In this document: positions 33,489-40,659 of the stretch, piece after piece | Layout: every line of letters begins with the position of its first letter | Position numbering within the stretch: position 1 is the first letter of the stretch | Made by a program: the position numbers and the translations under genes | Notes under the pieces: generated by a model | The model's input: the letters and a program-made list of their open reading frames with translations, nothing else | Told to the model about the DNA's origin: nothing | Database searches by the model: none | NCBI GenBank assembly: GCA_005792545.1 | Contig: SXRM01000185.1 | Span: forward strand, 1-46,612 | Source of the DNA: Pseudomonadota bacterium | Lineage (GTDB): Bacteria > Myxococcota_A > UBA9042 | DNA: 46,612 nucleotides | Direction: 5' to 3'

Positions 33489-33535
33489 CGACCCCGCGGT
33501 AGGAGCACCGACCTGCCGCGGGGTCGGCGTTTTTT
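33489..33535 (+). terminator. Rho-independent terminator after operon A
   Basis: An 11-bp GC-rich stem, CGACCCCGCGG paired with CCGCGGGGTCG, encloses a short loop region and is followed by GCGTTTTTT. It lies 43 bases after the decahaem cytochrome stop and marks the end of operon A. Confidence 0.85.
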
Positions 33536-33615
33536 GCGGTCGTCGCGCGGGTGCGGATCGCGCTTTGGGGTCTACGGCGAGGCGCGCGGAACCGCTGAAT
33601 ACGCATAGCGTTCAG

Positions 33616-33760
33616 GTTGGACCCGGCGGCTGAAGCCGCAGGCTAGCTGTACAAAGCCCGGCCTGCGCCGGGCTGGGCTGTCACTCGTGATTGCGTAGCC
33701 TAGCGGAGGCAAGGCTTTGCACCCGAAGGCCGCGGCTTCAGCCGCCGGCAGTATTTGCGA
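33616..33760 (-). repeat. 145-bp structured intergenic repeat, copy 2 (inverted)
   Basis: Reverse-oriented copy of the element at 16654-16798, also 145 bases. It has the same terminal GGCGGCTGAAGCCGC/GCGGCTTCAGCCGCC palindromes, the AGCCCGGC-CTGC-GCCGGGCT hairpin (33654-33673) and a counterpart of the AGCCTTGC hairpin with one stem mismatch. Even flanks match (TCGCAAATACTG side and GTTGGACC/GTTGAACC side). It sits between the operon A terminator and the next lipoprotein gene. Confidence 0.85.
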
Positions 33761-33898
33761 CCACTGCGCATTTACCAGCCCGCGGGTCGGCCCCACTTGA
33801 GGAACCGCACCCTCGTCGCTCAGGGACCATTGCAAAACCAGCTTGCAGCGGGTCGAATACGCCCCCTCGCGCGCACCGGCGCGCCCCAAGGAGTCCCG

Positions 33899-34624
33899 AT
33901 GGTTCGAAATGGTCGCCTGTGGCTTGTAGCGGCGCTGACCCTGGCGTGCAACAAGGCCCCGCCTGCTGAGATGACCGCCGCTCCGCTGCCGGCACCGGTG
34001 GTGCCCGTGGCGGCTCCGCTGCCGGCTGGCGTCTCGGCGACGGGCGCGGTGCCCGATCACCCGGCCTTGCAGCAGGCCCCGGCTGCGCCCTCTGGCCAGC
34101 TACCGCCGGGCCACCCGCCGCTTGGCGGCAATGGACCCGCTGCTGGCATGGCGGAGGCAGCGGCTGCACTGCCGGATGGCCCCACGTTTACGGTGCCGGC
34201 GGGCTGGCAGGAAGTGCCGCCAAGGCCGATGCTGTACAAGGTCTACCTGCTCCCCAAAGAGGCGGGGCAGTCCGATGCAGCCGAGTTGACGGTGTCATTC
34301 TTGGGCGCTGGCCTGCCGCTAGACATGAATGTGACACGCTGGTGTGGCCAGTTTCAGCTGGCGGCGGGTGCGACGTGCGAATCTGCGGCCAAGCAGTCGC
34401 CCGTGGCCGGAACCCCGCATCCCACGGCTTTGGTGGAGATCGTCGGCGCGTTCTTGGGTTCCATGGGCGCTGCACCAGACGCCGCCCCCAAGGCTGGCTG
34501 GAAAATGGCGGCAGTCGCGGTGGCCACGCCGACCCGCACCTGGTACTTCAAGATGGTCGGTCCGCAGGCTGCCGTAGAGCGCTGGCAGGCAGAAGCGGTC
34601 CAGATGGCCAAGACCGTGAACTGA
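33899..34624 (+). CDS. lipoprotein, paralogue of the 26.5-kb lipoprotein
   Basis: 241 residues, ATG 33899 with AAGGAG 5 bases upstream. The signal is short with the lipobox A-L-T-L-A-C (Cys about 17), followed by a long Pro/Ala linker (about 18-95). The mature domain carries P-A-G-W-Q-E-V-P, M-L-Y-K-V-Y, N-V-T-R-W-C-G-Q, and T-W-Y-F-K-M-V-G-P, the same order as in the 26542 lipoprotein, but with two added cysteines around the R-W motif. Single gene flanked by the operon A terminator and operon B promoter region. Function unknown; likely helps the cytochrome pathway because both family members flank these operons. Confidence 0.78.
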   Translation: MVRNGRLWLVAALTLACNKAPPAEMTAAPLPAPVVPVAAPLPAGVSATGAVPDHPALQQAPAAPSGQLPPGHPPLGGNGPAAGMAEAAAALPDGPTFTVPAGWQEVPPRPMLYKVYLLPKEAGQSDAAELTVSFLGAGLPLDMNVTRWCGQFQLAAGATCESAAKQSPVAGTPHPTALVEIVGAFLGSMGAAPDAAPKAGWKMAAVAVATPTRTWYFKMVGPQAAVERWQAEAVQMAKTVN

Positions 34625-34654
34625 TCCAACCCGCGCATCGGCCAGATCACCGAT

Positions 34655-34670
34655 TGCCGATTTTTCGGCA
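34655..34670. promoter_or_regulatory. palindrome TGCCGATTTTTCGGCA, putative enhancer site B1
   Basis: Exact consensus; here the dyad extends three more bases each side (34652-34673), giving a 9-bp stem. The centre is about 203 bases upstream of the operon B -24 element. It also lies 31 bases after the preceding stop, so a terminator-like hairpin role cannot be excluded, but no T-run follows it. Confidence 0.6.
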
Positions 34671-34728
34671 ATCCCACCTACGCCGCCCGACAGCCGCGCC
34701 GGCCCTTCGGCTAAATGCCGGCTCGATC

Positions 34729-34744
34729 TGCCGGTTTTTCGGCA
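34729..34744. promoter_or_regulatory. palindrome variant TGCCGGTTTTTCGGCA, putative enhancer site B2
   Basis: One base differs from the consensus. Its centre is 74 bp from site B1, close to seven helical turns, and about 129 bases upstream of the operon B -24 box. Confidence 0.6.
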
Positions 34745-34862
34745 TCGGCTCGCTGCCCGGTCGTGCAGTGTCCAGTCGCCCTGCGAAAGTGCAGGCCGCA
34801 GGTCGACGACAAGTCCTTGTTAACGCACGCCAATGACACGTGGCGGACAAAGCCGCCCGTGC

Positions 34863-34879
34863 TTGGCACGGTCCTTGCT
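34863..34879 (+). promoter_or_regulatory. sigma-54 (-24/-12) promoter of operon B
   Basis: TTGGCACGGTCCTTGCT matches the TTGGCACG-N4-TTGC consensus at every fixed base: GG at 34865-34866, GC at 34877-34878, ten bases between. Transcription would start near 34890, 58 bases before the ATG at 34948. The best such promoter in the window. Confidence 0.85.
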
Positions 34880-34947
34880 CTATCCCGGTCCGGGTCGTTG
34901 TGGTGCCGTAGCCAGTTGCGGCACGGCGGCCCGACCAGGAGCAGAGC

Positions 34948-35619
34948 ATGTTCTCGCGCGACTCGTTGCATTTGTGGATCCTCGGCGCCGGCCTCGCTGC
35001 GGTGGTCGGTGGCTTTCTCGCTGTTCGGGCAGCGTCGTTGCCGCCAACCTGGGGCCAGTACGGCCATTGGCGGGGTGCTGCTCTCCAAGAACAGGCGGAC
35101 ATGCCGCGCAATGTGACCGCGCGCGCAGACTGCCTGGGCTGCCACCAGACGCCCAAGCACGCGTTTGGCAAGAAGCACCAGACCGTGCTGTGCAGCGAGT
35201 GCCATGGCGAGGGTCGCAACCACATCCAGGATTGCAAAGCCAAGCAGGCGGCGCTGCCACAAGGTGCGACGCTGACCTGTGAGCACGACCACATCAAGCC
35301 CGAGCGCTTGGTCCACATCTGCGCGCACTGCCACGCCCAGGTAGTCGGGCGGCCGGCGGGCCACCCGCAGATCGACATCGCCGAGCACCTCAAAGAGCAG
35401 GAAGCGAAGGACCCGAAGAGCCAGATGGCGTGCCTGCAATGCCACCAGGCCCACGACCCGAGCGAAGAGCCCGAAGAAGCCGAAACGGACGACGCGGAAG
35501 AAAAGGACGACGACGACGGCGGTGCCGAAAAACCGGCAGTGGCGCCTGGTGCGGCCACGCCAGCCGAAGCAGCTACGCCGACCACAGCGCCGACTGCGAC
35601 CGAAGGAGAACAATCATGA
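34948..35619 (+). CDS. membrane-anchored tetrahaem c-type cytochrome
   Basis: 223 residues, ATG 34948. An uncleaved-looking N-terminal helix (L-W-I-L-G-A-G-L-A-A-V-V-G-G-F-L-A-V, about 9-26) would anchor it in the inner membrane. Four haem motifs: CLGCH (about 63), CSECH, CAHCH, CLQCH, with several spare His (E-H-D-H, K-H-Q, G-R-N-H) as second ligands. The C-terminal 50 residues are acidic (D-D-A-E-E-K-D-D-D-D) then Ala/Pro/Thr-rich, an odd tail for a cytochrome. The set tetrahaem + FeS + NrfD matches quinol-linked modules of the Nrf/Psr/alternative complex III type. Its stop overlaps the FeS gene start (ATGA). Confidence 0.88.
   Translation: MFSRDSLHLWILGAGLAAVVGGFLAVRAASLPPTWGQYGHWRGAALQEQADMPRNVTARADCLGCHQTPKHAFGKKHQTVLCSECHGEGRNHIQDCKAKQAALPQGATLTCEHDHIKPERLVHICAHCHAQVVGRPAGHPQIDIAEHLKEQEAKDPKSQMACLQCHQAHDPSEEPEEAETDDAEEKDDDDGGAEKPAVAPGAATPAEAATPTTAPTATEGEQS
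35523..35538. promoter_or_regulatory. palindrome copy inside the tetrahaem cytochrome gene
   Basis: TGCCGAAAAACCGGCA, exactly the reverse complement of site B2, within coding sequence (G-A-E-K-P-A). It may be a decoy or weak activator site, or coincidence in a low-complexity tail. Confidence 0.35.
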
Positions 35620-36485
35620 GCTGCAAGCCCCAAGGCTGCCCGAGTTGCCACCCCCCCGCTGACATGGCGCCCGACCCTTCGCGGCGCGAGTTTGTGTGGG
35701 ACGCCATCCGCACCTTCTCGTTTGGCGCTTTGACGCTGACTGCGCTGCCGATTCTGGTGTCCGAAGCGGACGCCGACGACGACGCCAAAGCCGCCGCGCC
35801 GCCACCGGATGCCGCATCGCCGACCACGGGCGCCGGTAAGGACAAGGGCAAGCGCACGGTGCTTTTCGGTTACCTGGTCGACACCAACAAGTGCATCGGC
35901 TGCGGCAGTTGCATGCTGGCCTGCAAGAACGAAAACGACGTTCCAGACGACCAGTTTCGAACCTGGGTCGAGCGCTACGTGTACTACAAGGACGGCCGTG
36001 TCGAGGTCGACACGTGTACCAGCGGCAACTTCTCGTTCGACCAGAAGCCGGCGCTCGACCCCAAGGTCGTGGACAAGGCCTTCTTCGTACCCAAGCTGTG
36101 CAACCACTGCGTCGAGACACCGTGCATCCAAGTGTGTCCGGTCGGCGCCAGCTTCATGACCCAAGAGGGCGTTGTGCTCATCGACCACGACCGCTGCATC
36201 GGCTGCGCCTACTGCGTGCAGGCCTGCCCATTTGGCACCCGCTTTATCAACCACAAGACCAATACCGCCGACAAGTGCACGTGGTGCTACCACCGTGTGG
36301 TCAAAGGCGAAAAGCCGGCGTGCGTGGAGGTCTGCCCAACTGGCACGCGCATCTTCGGCGACATCAACGACCCTGACAGCGACATCAGCAAGGTGCTGGC
36401 GGCCAACCGCATCGACGTGCTCAAGAGCTACCTCGGGACTCGGCCCAAGACCCGCTACATGGGCCTGACTGCGGAGGTGGTGTGA
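35616..36485 (+). CDS. 4x[4Fe-4S] ferredoxin-like subunit (NrfC/DmsB/PsrB type)
   Basis: 289 residues, ATG 35616 with GGAG 8 bases upstream. Twin-arginine-like signal S-R-R-E-F-V-W with a hydrophobic stretch (L-T-L-T-A-L-P-I-L-V). Four cluster motifs: C-I-G-C-G-S-C-M-L-A-C, C-N-H-C-V-E-T-P-C-I-Q-V-C-P, C-I-G-C-A-Y-C-V-Q-A-C-P, and C-T-W-C followed by C-V-E-V-C-P. It should pass electrons between the NrfD quinone site and the tetrahaem subunit on the periplasmic side. Unusual: the first 11 residues contain C-P-S-C-H, a haem-type motif in what should be the cytoplasmic n-region of the signal. The stop overlaps the nrfD-like start by one base (TGATG). Confidence 0.9.
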   Translation: MSCKPQGCPSCHPPADMAPDPSRREFVWDAIRTFSFGALTLTALPILVSEADADDDAKAAAPPPDAASPTTGAGKDKGKRTVLFGYLVDTNKCIGCGSCMLACKNENDVPDDQFRTWVERYVYYKDGRVEVDTCTSGNFSFDQKPALDPKVVDKAFFVPKLCNHCVETPCIQVCPVGASFMTQEGVVLIDHDRCIGCAYCVQACPFGTRFINHKTNTADKCTWCYHRVVKGEKPACVEVCPTGTRIFGDINDPDSDISKVLAANRIDVLKSYLGTRPKTRYMGLTAEVV

Positions 36486-37651
36486 TGCATGGCCAACCCA
36501 CTGAATTTCTGTTCCCCAATGATCACGGCAGCGTTGCCTGGACCGTAATGATCGTGCTGTACCCGTACATCACCGGTCTGGTGGCCGGTGCTTTCGTCGT
36601 CGCCGCGCTCTACCACGTGTTCGGCAAGAAAGAGCTGGCGCCGGTGGCGCGGTTTGCGCTGGCGGCATCGTTTTCGTTCTGCGCGTTCGCGACGATGCCG
36701 CTGCTATTGCACCTGCACCAGCCGCAGCGGGCGTTCAACATCATGTTCACGCCCAATTTCACCAGCGCGATGGCCGGCTTTGGCTTCATCTACAGCTTCT
36801 ACCTCATCCTGCTTGCCGTCGAGATCCTGCTGGTGTTTCGCGACGACATCGTCGACCGGGCGCGCCGCGGGGGCGTAGAAGGCCTGCTGTACAAAGTGCT
36901 GGCGCTCGGGGTCACTACCCAGACACCCGGGTCGCGCGCGCTTGACCACAAGTGGATTAGCGTCCTGAGCGTCATCGGCATACCGGCGGCATGCGTGCTG
37001 CACGGCTACGTCGGCTTCATCTTTGGCGGGGTCAAGGCCAATCCCTGGTGGTCAACGGCGTTGATGCCTGTCATTTTCCTATGTTCCGCCATCGTGTCCG
37101 GCGTGGCGATGCTCATCCTGCTGTACGTCCTCGCCTGCAAGTTCCGCAGAGTCGCCGTCGACGACGAGTGCCTGCGCTCGATGATGCGGACGCTGTGGCT
37201 GTTCCTCATCTTGGCCGTCGCGCTCGAAGAACTGGAACTCTTGAACATGGCGTACGAAAACGGCTCAGAGTGGGCGATGCTCAGCCGGCTCATCGCCGAA
37301 AAGCTGCACTTCTCGTTTACCTGGCTGCAGCTGGTCCTGGGGTCGCTGGTGCCATTCTTCCTGCTGGCCATCGGCATGCGCCGCGGACTGCACCCGGGCG
37401 TGCGCATTGGCTTGGGCACGGTGTCTGGCCTGCTGGTGCTGATCCAGGTCGCTGCGATGCGCTGGAACGTGGTCATCGGCGGCCAACTGCTGTCCAAGAG
37501 CTTTCGCGGCTTCAACAGCTACGTGCCGGAGTTCGGCGGCCGCGAAGGCCTGGGTGTCGCCTTGCTGGTGTTCTCGCTGCCCTTCGTCCTGCTGTTCGCG
37601 CTTAGCCGGATCCTGCCGCTGTGGAAAACCGATGCGGCGGATGCCCACTAA
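36485..37651 (+). CDS. NrfD/PsrC-family integral membrane quinol-interacting subunit
   Basis: 388 residues, ATG 36485 (a GTG three bases earlier is possible). About nine or ten membrane helices, e.g. Y-P-Y-I-T-G-L-V-A-G-A-F-V-V-A-A-L (about 20-38), with the typical H-x-x-Q-P region L-L-H-L-H-Q-P-Q-R near 76-84 and F-I-Y-S-F-Y-L near 103. This family exchanges electrons with menaquinol/ubiquinol and is the usual third partner of Fe-S and multihaem subunits. No molybdopterin subunit follows, so the likely electron sink is the periplasmic cytochromes. Ends operon B. Confidence 0.88.
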   Translation: MHGQPTEFLFPNDHGSVAWTVMIVLYPYITGLVAGAFVVAALYHVFGKKELAPVARFALAASFSFCAFATMPLLLHLHQPQRAFNIMFTPNFTSAMAGFGFIYSFYLILLAVEILLVFRDDIVDRARRGGVEGLLYKVLALGVTTQTPGSRALDHKWISVLSVIGIPAACVLHGYVGFIFGGVKANPWWSTALMPVIFLCSAIVSGVAMLILLYVLACKFRRVAVDDECLRSMMRTLWLFLILAVALEELELLNMAYENGSEWAMLSRLIAEKLHFSFTWLQLVLGSLVPFFLLAIGMRRGLHPGVRIGLGTVSGLLVLIQVAAMRWNVVIGGQLLSKSFRGFNSYVPEFGGREGLGVALLVFSLPFVLLFALSRILPLWKTDAADAH

Positions 37652-37679
37652 ATGCGGCGCCAACGGCGGACGCCGTCTC

Positions 37680-37695
37680 TGCCGATTTTTCGGCA
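37680..37695. promoter_or_regulatory. palindrome TGCCGATTTTTCGGCA, putative enhancer site C1
   Basis: Exact consensus, centre about 104 bases upstream of the operon C -24 element and 29 bases after the nrfD-like stop. A half-site (GCCGAAAT) follows about 10 bases downstream. Confidence 0.6.
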
Positions 37696-37788
37696 GCGCA
37701 AGCCGAAATCCCGTCACTGACAAGCTTGCCCTACCGGCAAAACCATTGAGCGAAGCGCGCTTATGGCTCACCCGCTGGCTTCTGCGAG

Positions 37789-37805
37789 CTGGCGCGGGTT
37801 TTGCA
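37789..37805 (+). promoter_or_regulatory. putative sigma-54 (-24/-12) promoter of operon C
   Basis: TGGCGCGGGTTTTGCA has GG at 37791-37792 and GC at 37803-37804, ten bases between, one base off the TGGCACG-N4-TTGC consensus. Transcription would start near 37816, about 40 bases before the ATG at 37855. Confidence 0.7.
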
Positions 37806-37854
37806 ACGCAGCGGTGGTGACGTCGCTGGCTGTGCCGGTGCCGCGGAGTGGACG

Positions 37855-40659
37855 ATGAAAACGACAGGCAGGCGCTGGGTGGCAGGGTTGGCGGCGCTGG
37901 CGATTGCGGCCTGCGAAGGCGGCGAAGGACCGGCAGGGGCCGCAGGCCAGAATGGAACCGGCGGAGCGCAGGGCCTGCCAGGCGAGCCTGGTGCAAAAGG
38001 AGACCCAGGTACCAAGGGCGACAAGGGCGATCCGGGCGCGACGGGTACCGCCGGCGTCAATGGCACCAAGGGCGACAAAGGTGAACCAGGCAAGGACGGC
38101 GTAGACGGCGCCGACGGCGCGACTGGCACGACCGGCGCCAAAGGCGAACAGGGTCCTGCCGGCCCCAAAGGCGACAAGGGCGATCCGGGCAATTCGGCCG
38201 CCACCGTGGGCACAATCGCCGGCACGGTCACAGCGGCAGTCGATGGCAAACCGGTCGTCGGCGCGCAGGTCACCACCAACCCAGCTGGCGCAACGGTCGC
38301 AACGGACGACCTGGGTGCGTTTACCCTGGCCAAGCTGCCGATCGGCGCCTACACGGTGACCGTCAACGCCAAGGGCTACGCGACCGCCACGGCGGCCGGC
38401 ATTGGCGTGGCCTGGGAGGCGACGACCAAGCTGTCGATTGCACTGGTCACCGGAGCGCCCGGCGGTGCCGCGCCGACCGTTTCTGCGCAAGAGCCCTCTA
38501 CGGTGGGCTTTGGCCAGGCCGTCAAGTTGGCAGCGACCGTTGCCGATGCCGACAACCCGACCGAGCAACTCACGGTGGTTTGGAAGCAGGTGTCCGGCAA
38601 GTCCGTGGCACTCAAGGCGACCGGCGGGCAGGTTGAGTTGACCACGCCGACGCTGCTGGACCTCAAGGGCGCGCCGCCGCGGACCGAAGTCATCGGCCTG
38701 TCGCGCGACGAGACGACGCTGCGCTTGCAGGTGACGGCGACCGATCCGCAGGGTCATGCGACGACCGCGATCCTGGCTATCAAGCTGGCAGACCCGTCGC
38801 CCGGCCTGCGCACCGTGCCGTTGGGCCTGCCGGTGTATCTGGGCGCACCCGTCACGCTCGACAAGGCCGGCAAGCCGATTGCCTGGCAGTGGTCGCTGGA
38901 CACGGCAGGCGCGGTTGGCAGCAAGGCCGCCCTGCCTAACCCTGGGGCGCAGTTCGTGGCGTTCACGCCGGACATCGCCAAGGGTGTCTACAAGATCAGC
39001 GAAGCCGCCTCGGGCAAGACGCTGACCATCTATGCGGGCGCCTGGGTTGGCGTGGGCGGCGCCGACGGCATGTGCACCGCTTGCCACAGCGGCAGTTTCG
39101 CGCCCGACAACTTCACGCCTTGGCAAAAGACCAAGCACTTCACGGCAATGGCAGATAAGTTCGACGGCAAGAAAGGCGCGTTTGGCCCAGAGTGCCTCGC
39201 CTGTCACACGGTCGGCTACAACGAGTCGGTCGGCAACGCCGGCTTTGACGACCTTGCCAAGACCGCCAACTGGCAGATCGGCAAGGGCGCTGCCGGCACT
39301 TGGGCTGCGCTGAGCAAGGACAACAAGGCGTTGGCGCAACTGGCCGGGGTGCAGTGCGAAAGCTGCCACGGCCCGCAGGCTTCGGCGGCACACGGCAGCA
39401 ATCCCGCCATCGACGTGCCGGCGCGGGTGTCGTGGGGCAGTGCGGTGTGCAACACGTGCCACAGCGACGGCGGGCAATACCCGATCGGCGGGCAGTGGGC
39501 CGGCAGCAAGCACAACAACCACGGTCTGACCGTGCTCGAAGCGACGTTCGAGAAGCGCGGCACCACCGCCGCGCACTGCGGCCGCTGCCACTCAGCGCAG
39601 GGCTTCGCGCTCTATGCCAAGCAGCTGACCAGTGGCGTGACCGGGTCGCTTGTCAAACCGGATGGCAAGCCGGCCGACGAGGCATTCTTGCGCGGCCTCG
39701 GCTTGGAGACCGCGAGCGTCCAGACCATCGGCTGCTCGGCGTGCCACAACCCTCACGACGCCAGCAACCCGGCGCAGTTGCGCATCGGCGGCGAACTGGC
39801 GGCGCTGCCCAACGGCATGACCGCAATCAAAGGCGCAGGCACCGGCACCCTGTGCATGGCCTGCCACAACACCCGCAACGGCGAACACACCGACTTTGTC
39901 GCCGCCCCTGCCAACTTCTCGGCGCCGCACTCGCCAGCGCAGACCGATGCCCTTTACGGCTTCAACGCCTACTTCGTGCCGCGCTACACGCCGGGCGGTC
40001 ACCTGGCTGTCAAGGACACCTGCGCCAGTTGCCACGTAGCGATCCCGCCGGCGTCTGGCGGCAACACCAACCACGGCTTCAAGGTCGACAGCGGCTTGTG
40101 CAAGAACTGCCACTCCAACTGGGTGGACGGCGAGGCGCTGCAAGCGTCCTACGAGGCCCAACTGCTGACGTTGGAAACGGCGATAGCGGCCAAGGCCAAG
40201 GCCGCCATCGCGGCCGCCATTGGCGTCTCTGGCAACAAGGTGACGGTCGTTGCCTTCAACCCGGATCCGGCCAAGCCGTTCTACTCGGCGGCCATCGAGC
40301 TGACCGCCGCGCCCGAGAAAGTCGAGCTGACCGAATTCGCAGGGCAAAGCGCCTTCGTTTTGCACCTCGCCAACGCCGTGACCGCCAACTGGGTCGACGC
40401 CAGCGGCAATCCGGCCAAAGACGCCGCGGGCAATCCGTTGGCTGTCGCGAGCCTGAAAGACTTGCAGGTGCGCGCCGGCGACCTCAAGGTCGCCAAGGGC
40501 AGTTCGGCCGTTGTCACCGTCATCGACCCAGCGGGCGACCTCAATAAGGCCATGTGGAACGTGCACCTGCTGCTGGGCGACGGGACCCGCGGGGTGCACA
40601 ACCCGACGTTCTACAAGTCGGTTATTGCGGCGACCACCGCCAAGGTCAACGCGCTGTGA
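37855..40659 (+). CDS. nonahaem c-type cytochrome with collagen-like and carboxypeptidase-regulatory-like domains
   Basis: 934 residues, ATG 37855; lipoprotein signal (L-A-A-L-A-I-A-A-C, Cys about 20). Residues about 25-115 are collagen-like Gly-x-y repeats (G-E-P-G-A-K-G-D-P-G). Then a CarboxypepD_reg-like domain (G-T-I-A-G-T-V-T-A-A-V-D-G-K-P, about 118-195) and a PKD-like beta domain. Nine C-x-x-C-H: CTACH (about 406), CLACH, CESCH, CNTCH, CGRCH, CSACH, CMACH, CASCH and CKNCH (about 750). A haem-free region of about 180 residues ends it. Probably outer-surface or periplasm-spanning electron carrier. First gene of operon C; its stop overlaps the 26-haem gene start (GTGA). Confidence 0.88.
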   Translation: MKTTGRRWVAGLAALAIAACEGGEGPAGAAGQNGTGGAQGLPGEPGAKGDPGTKGDKGDPGATGTAGVNGTKGDKGEPGKDGVDGADGATGTTGAKGEQGPAGPKGDKGDPGNSAATVGTIAGTVTAAVDGKPVVGAQVTTNPAGATVATDDLGAFTLAKLPIGAYTVTVNAKGYATATAAGIGVAWEATTKLSIALVTGAPGGAAPTVSAQEPSTVGFGQAVKLAATVADADNPTEQLTVVWKQVSGKSVALKATGGQVELTTPTLLDLKGAPPRTEVIGLSRDETTLRLQVTATDPQGHATTAILAIKLADPSPGLRTVPLGLPVYLGAPVTLDKAGKPIAWQWSLDTAGAVGSKAALPNPGAQFVAFTPDIAKGVYKISEAASGKTLTIYAGAWVGVGGADGMCTACHSGSFAPDNFTPWQKTKHFTAMADKFDGKKGAFGPECLACHTVGYNESVGNAGFDDLAKTANWQIGKGAAGTWAALSKDNKALAQLAGVQCESCHGPQASAAHGSNPAIDVPARVSWGSAVCNTCHSDGGQYPIGGQWAGSKHNNHGLTVLEATFEKRGTTAAHCGRCHSAQGFALYAKQLTSGVTGSLVKPDGKPADEAFLRGLGLETASVQTIGCSACHNPHDASNPAQLRIGGELAALPNGMTAIKGAGTGTLCMACHNTRNGEHTDFVAAPANFSAPHSPAQTDALYGFNAYFVPRYTPGGHLAVKDTCASCHVAIPPASGGNTNHGFKVDSGLCKNCHSNWVDGEALQASYEAQLLTLETAIAAKAKAAIAAAIGVSGNKVTVVAFNPDPAKPFYSAAIELTAAPEKVELTEFAGQSAFVLHLANAVTANWVDASGNPAKDAAGNPLAVASLKDLQVRAGDLKVAKGSSAVVTVIDPAGDLNKAMWNVHLLLGDGTRGVHNPTFYKSVIAATTAKVNAL

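Larger units (their letters stand above)
33446..33898. other. intergenic region between the decahaem gene and the next lipoprotein
   Basis: 453 bases holding a Rho-independent terminator (33489-33535) and the second 145-bp repeat (33616-33760). The last 138 bases should carry the promoter of the lipoprotein gene at 33899, but I see no clear -24/-12 or -35/-10 pair, and no copy of the TGCCGA palindrome. Confidence 0.6.
34625..34947. other. intergenic regulatory region before operon B
   Basis: 323 bases with two palindrome sites (34655, 34729) and a near-perfect sigma-54 promoter (34863), listed separately. No coding frame of note is seen. Confidence 0.7.

Noticed and set aside
33761..33898. 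A promoter or palindrome for the 33899 lipoprotein gene
   Set aside because: GG-N10-GC spacing with TGGC/TTGC was not found, and apparent TTGCAA elements lack a -10 partner, so none is called.
34652..37695. TGCCGATTTTTCGGCA read as Rho-independent terminators
   Set aside because: Two copies lie about 30 bases after a stop codon, so this was considered. The Ts are in the loop, no T-run follows the stem, and other copies lie far from any gene end (26001, 26241) or inside genes. A true terminator with a T-run is present at 33489 for comparison. Not fully excluded.
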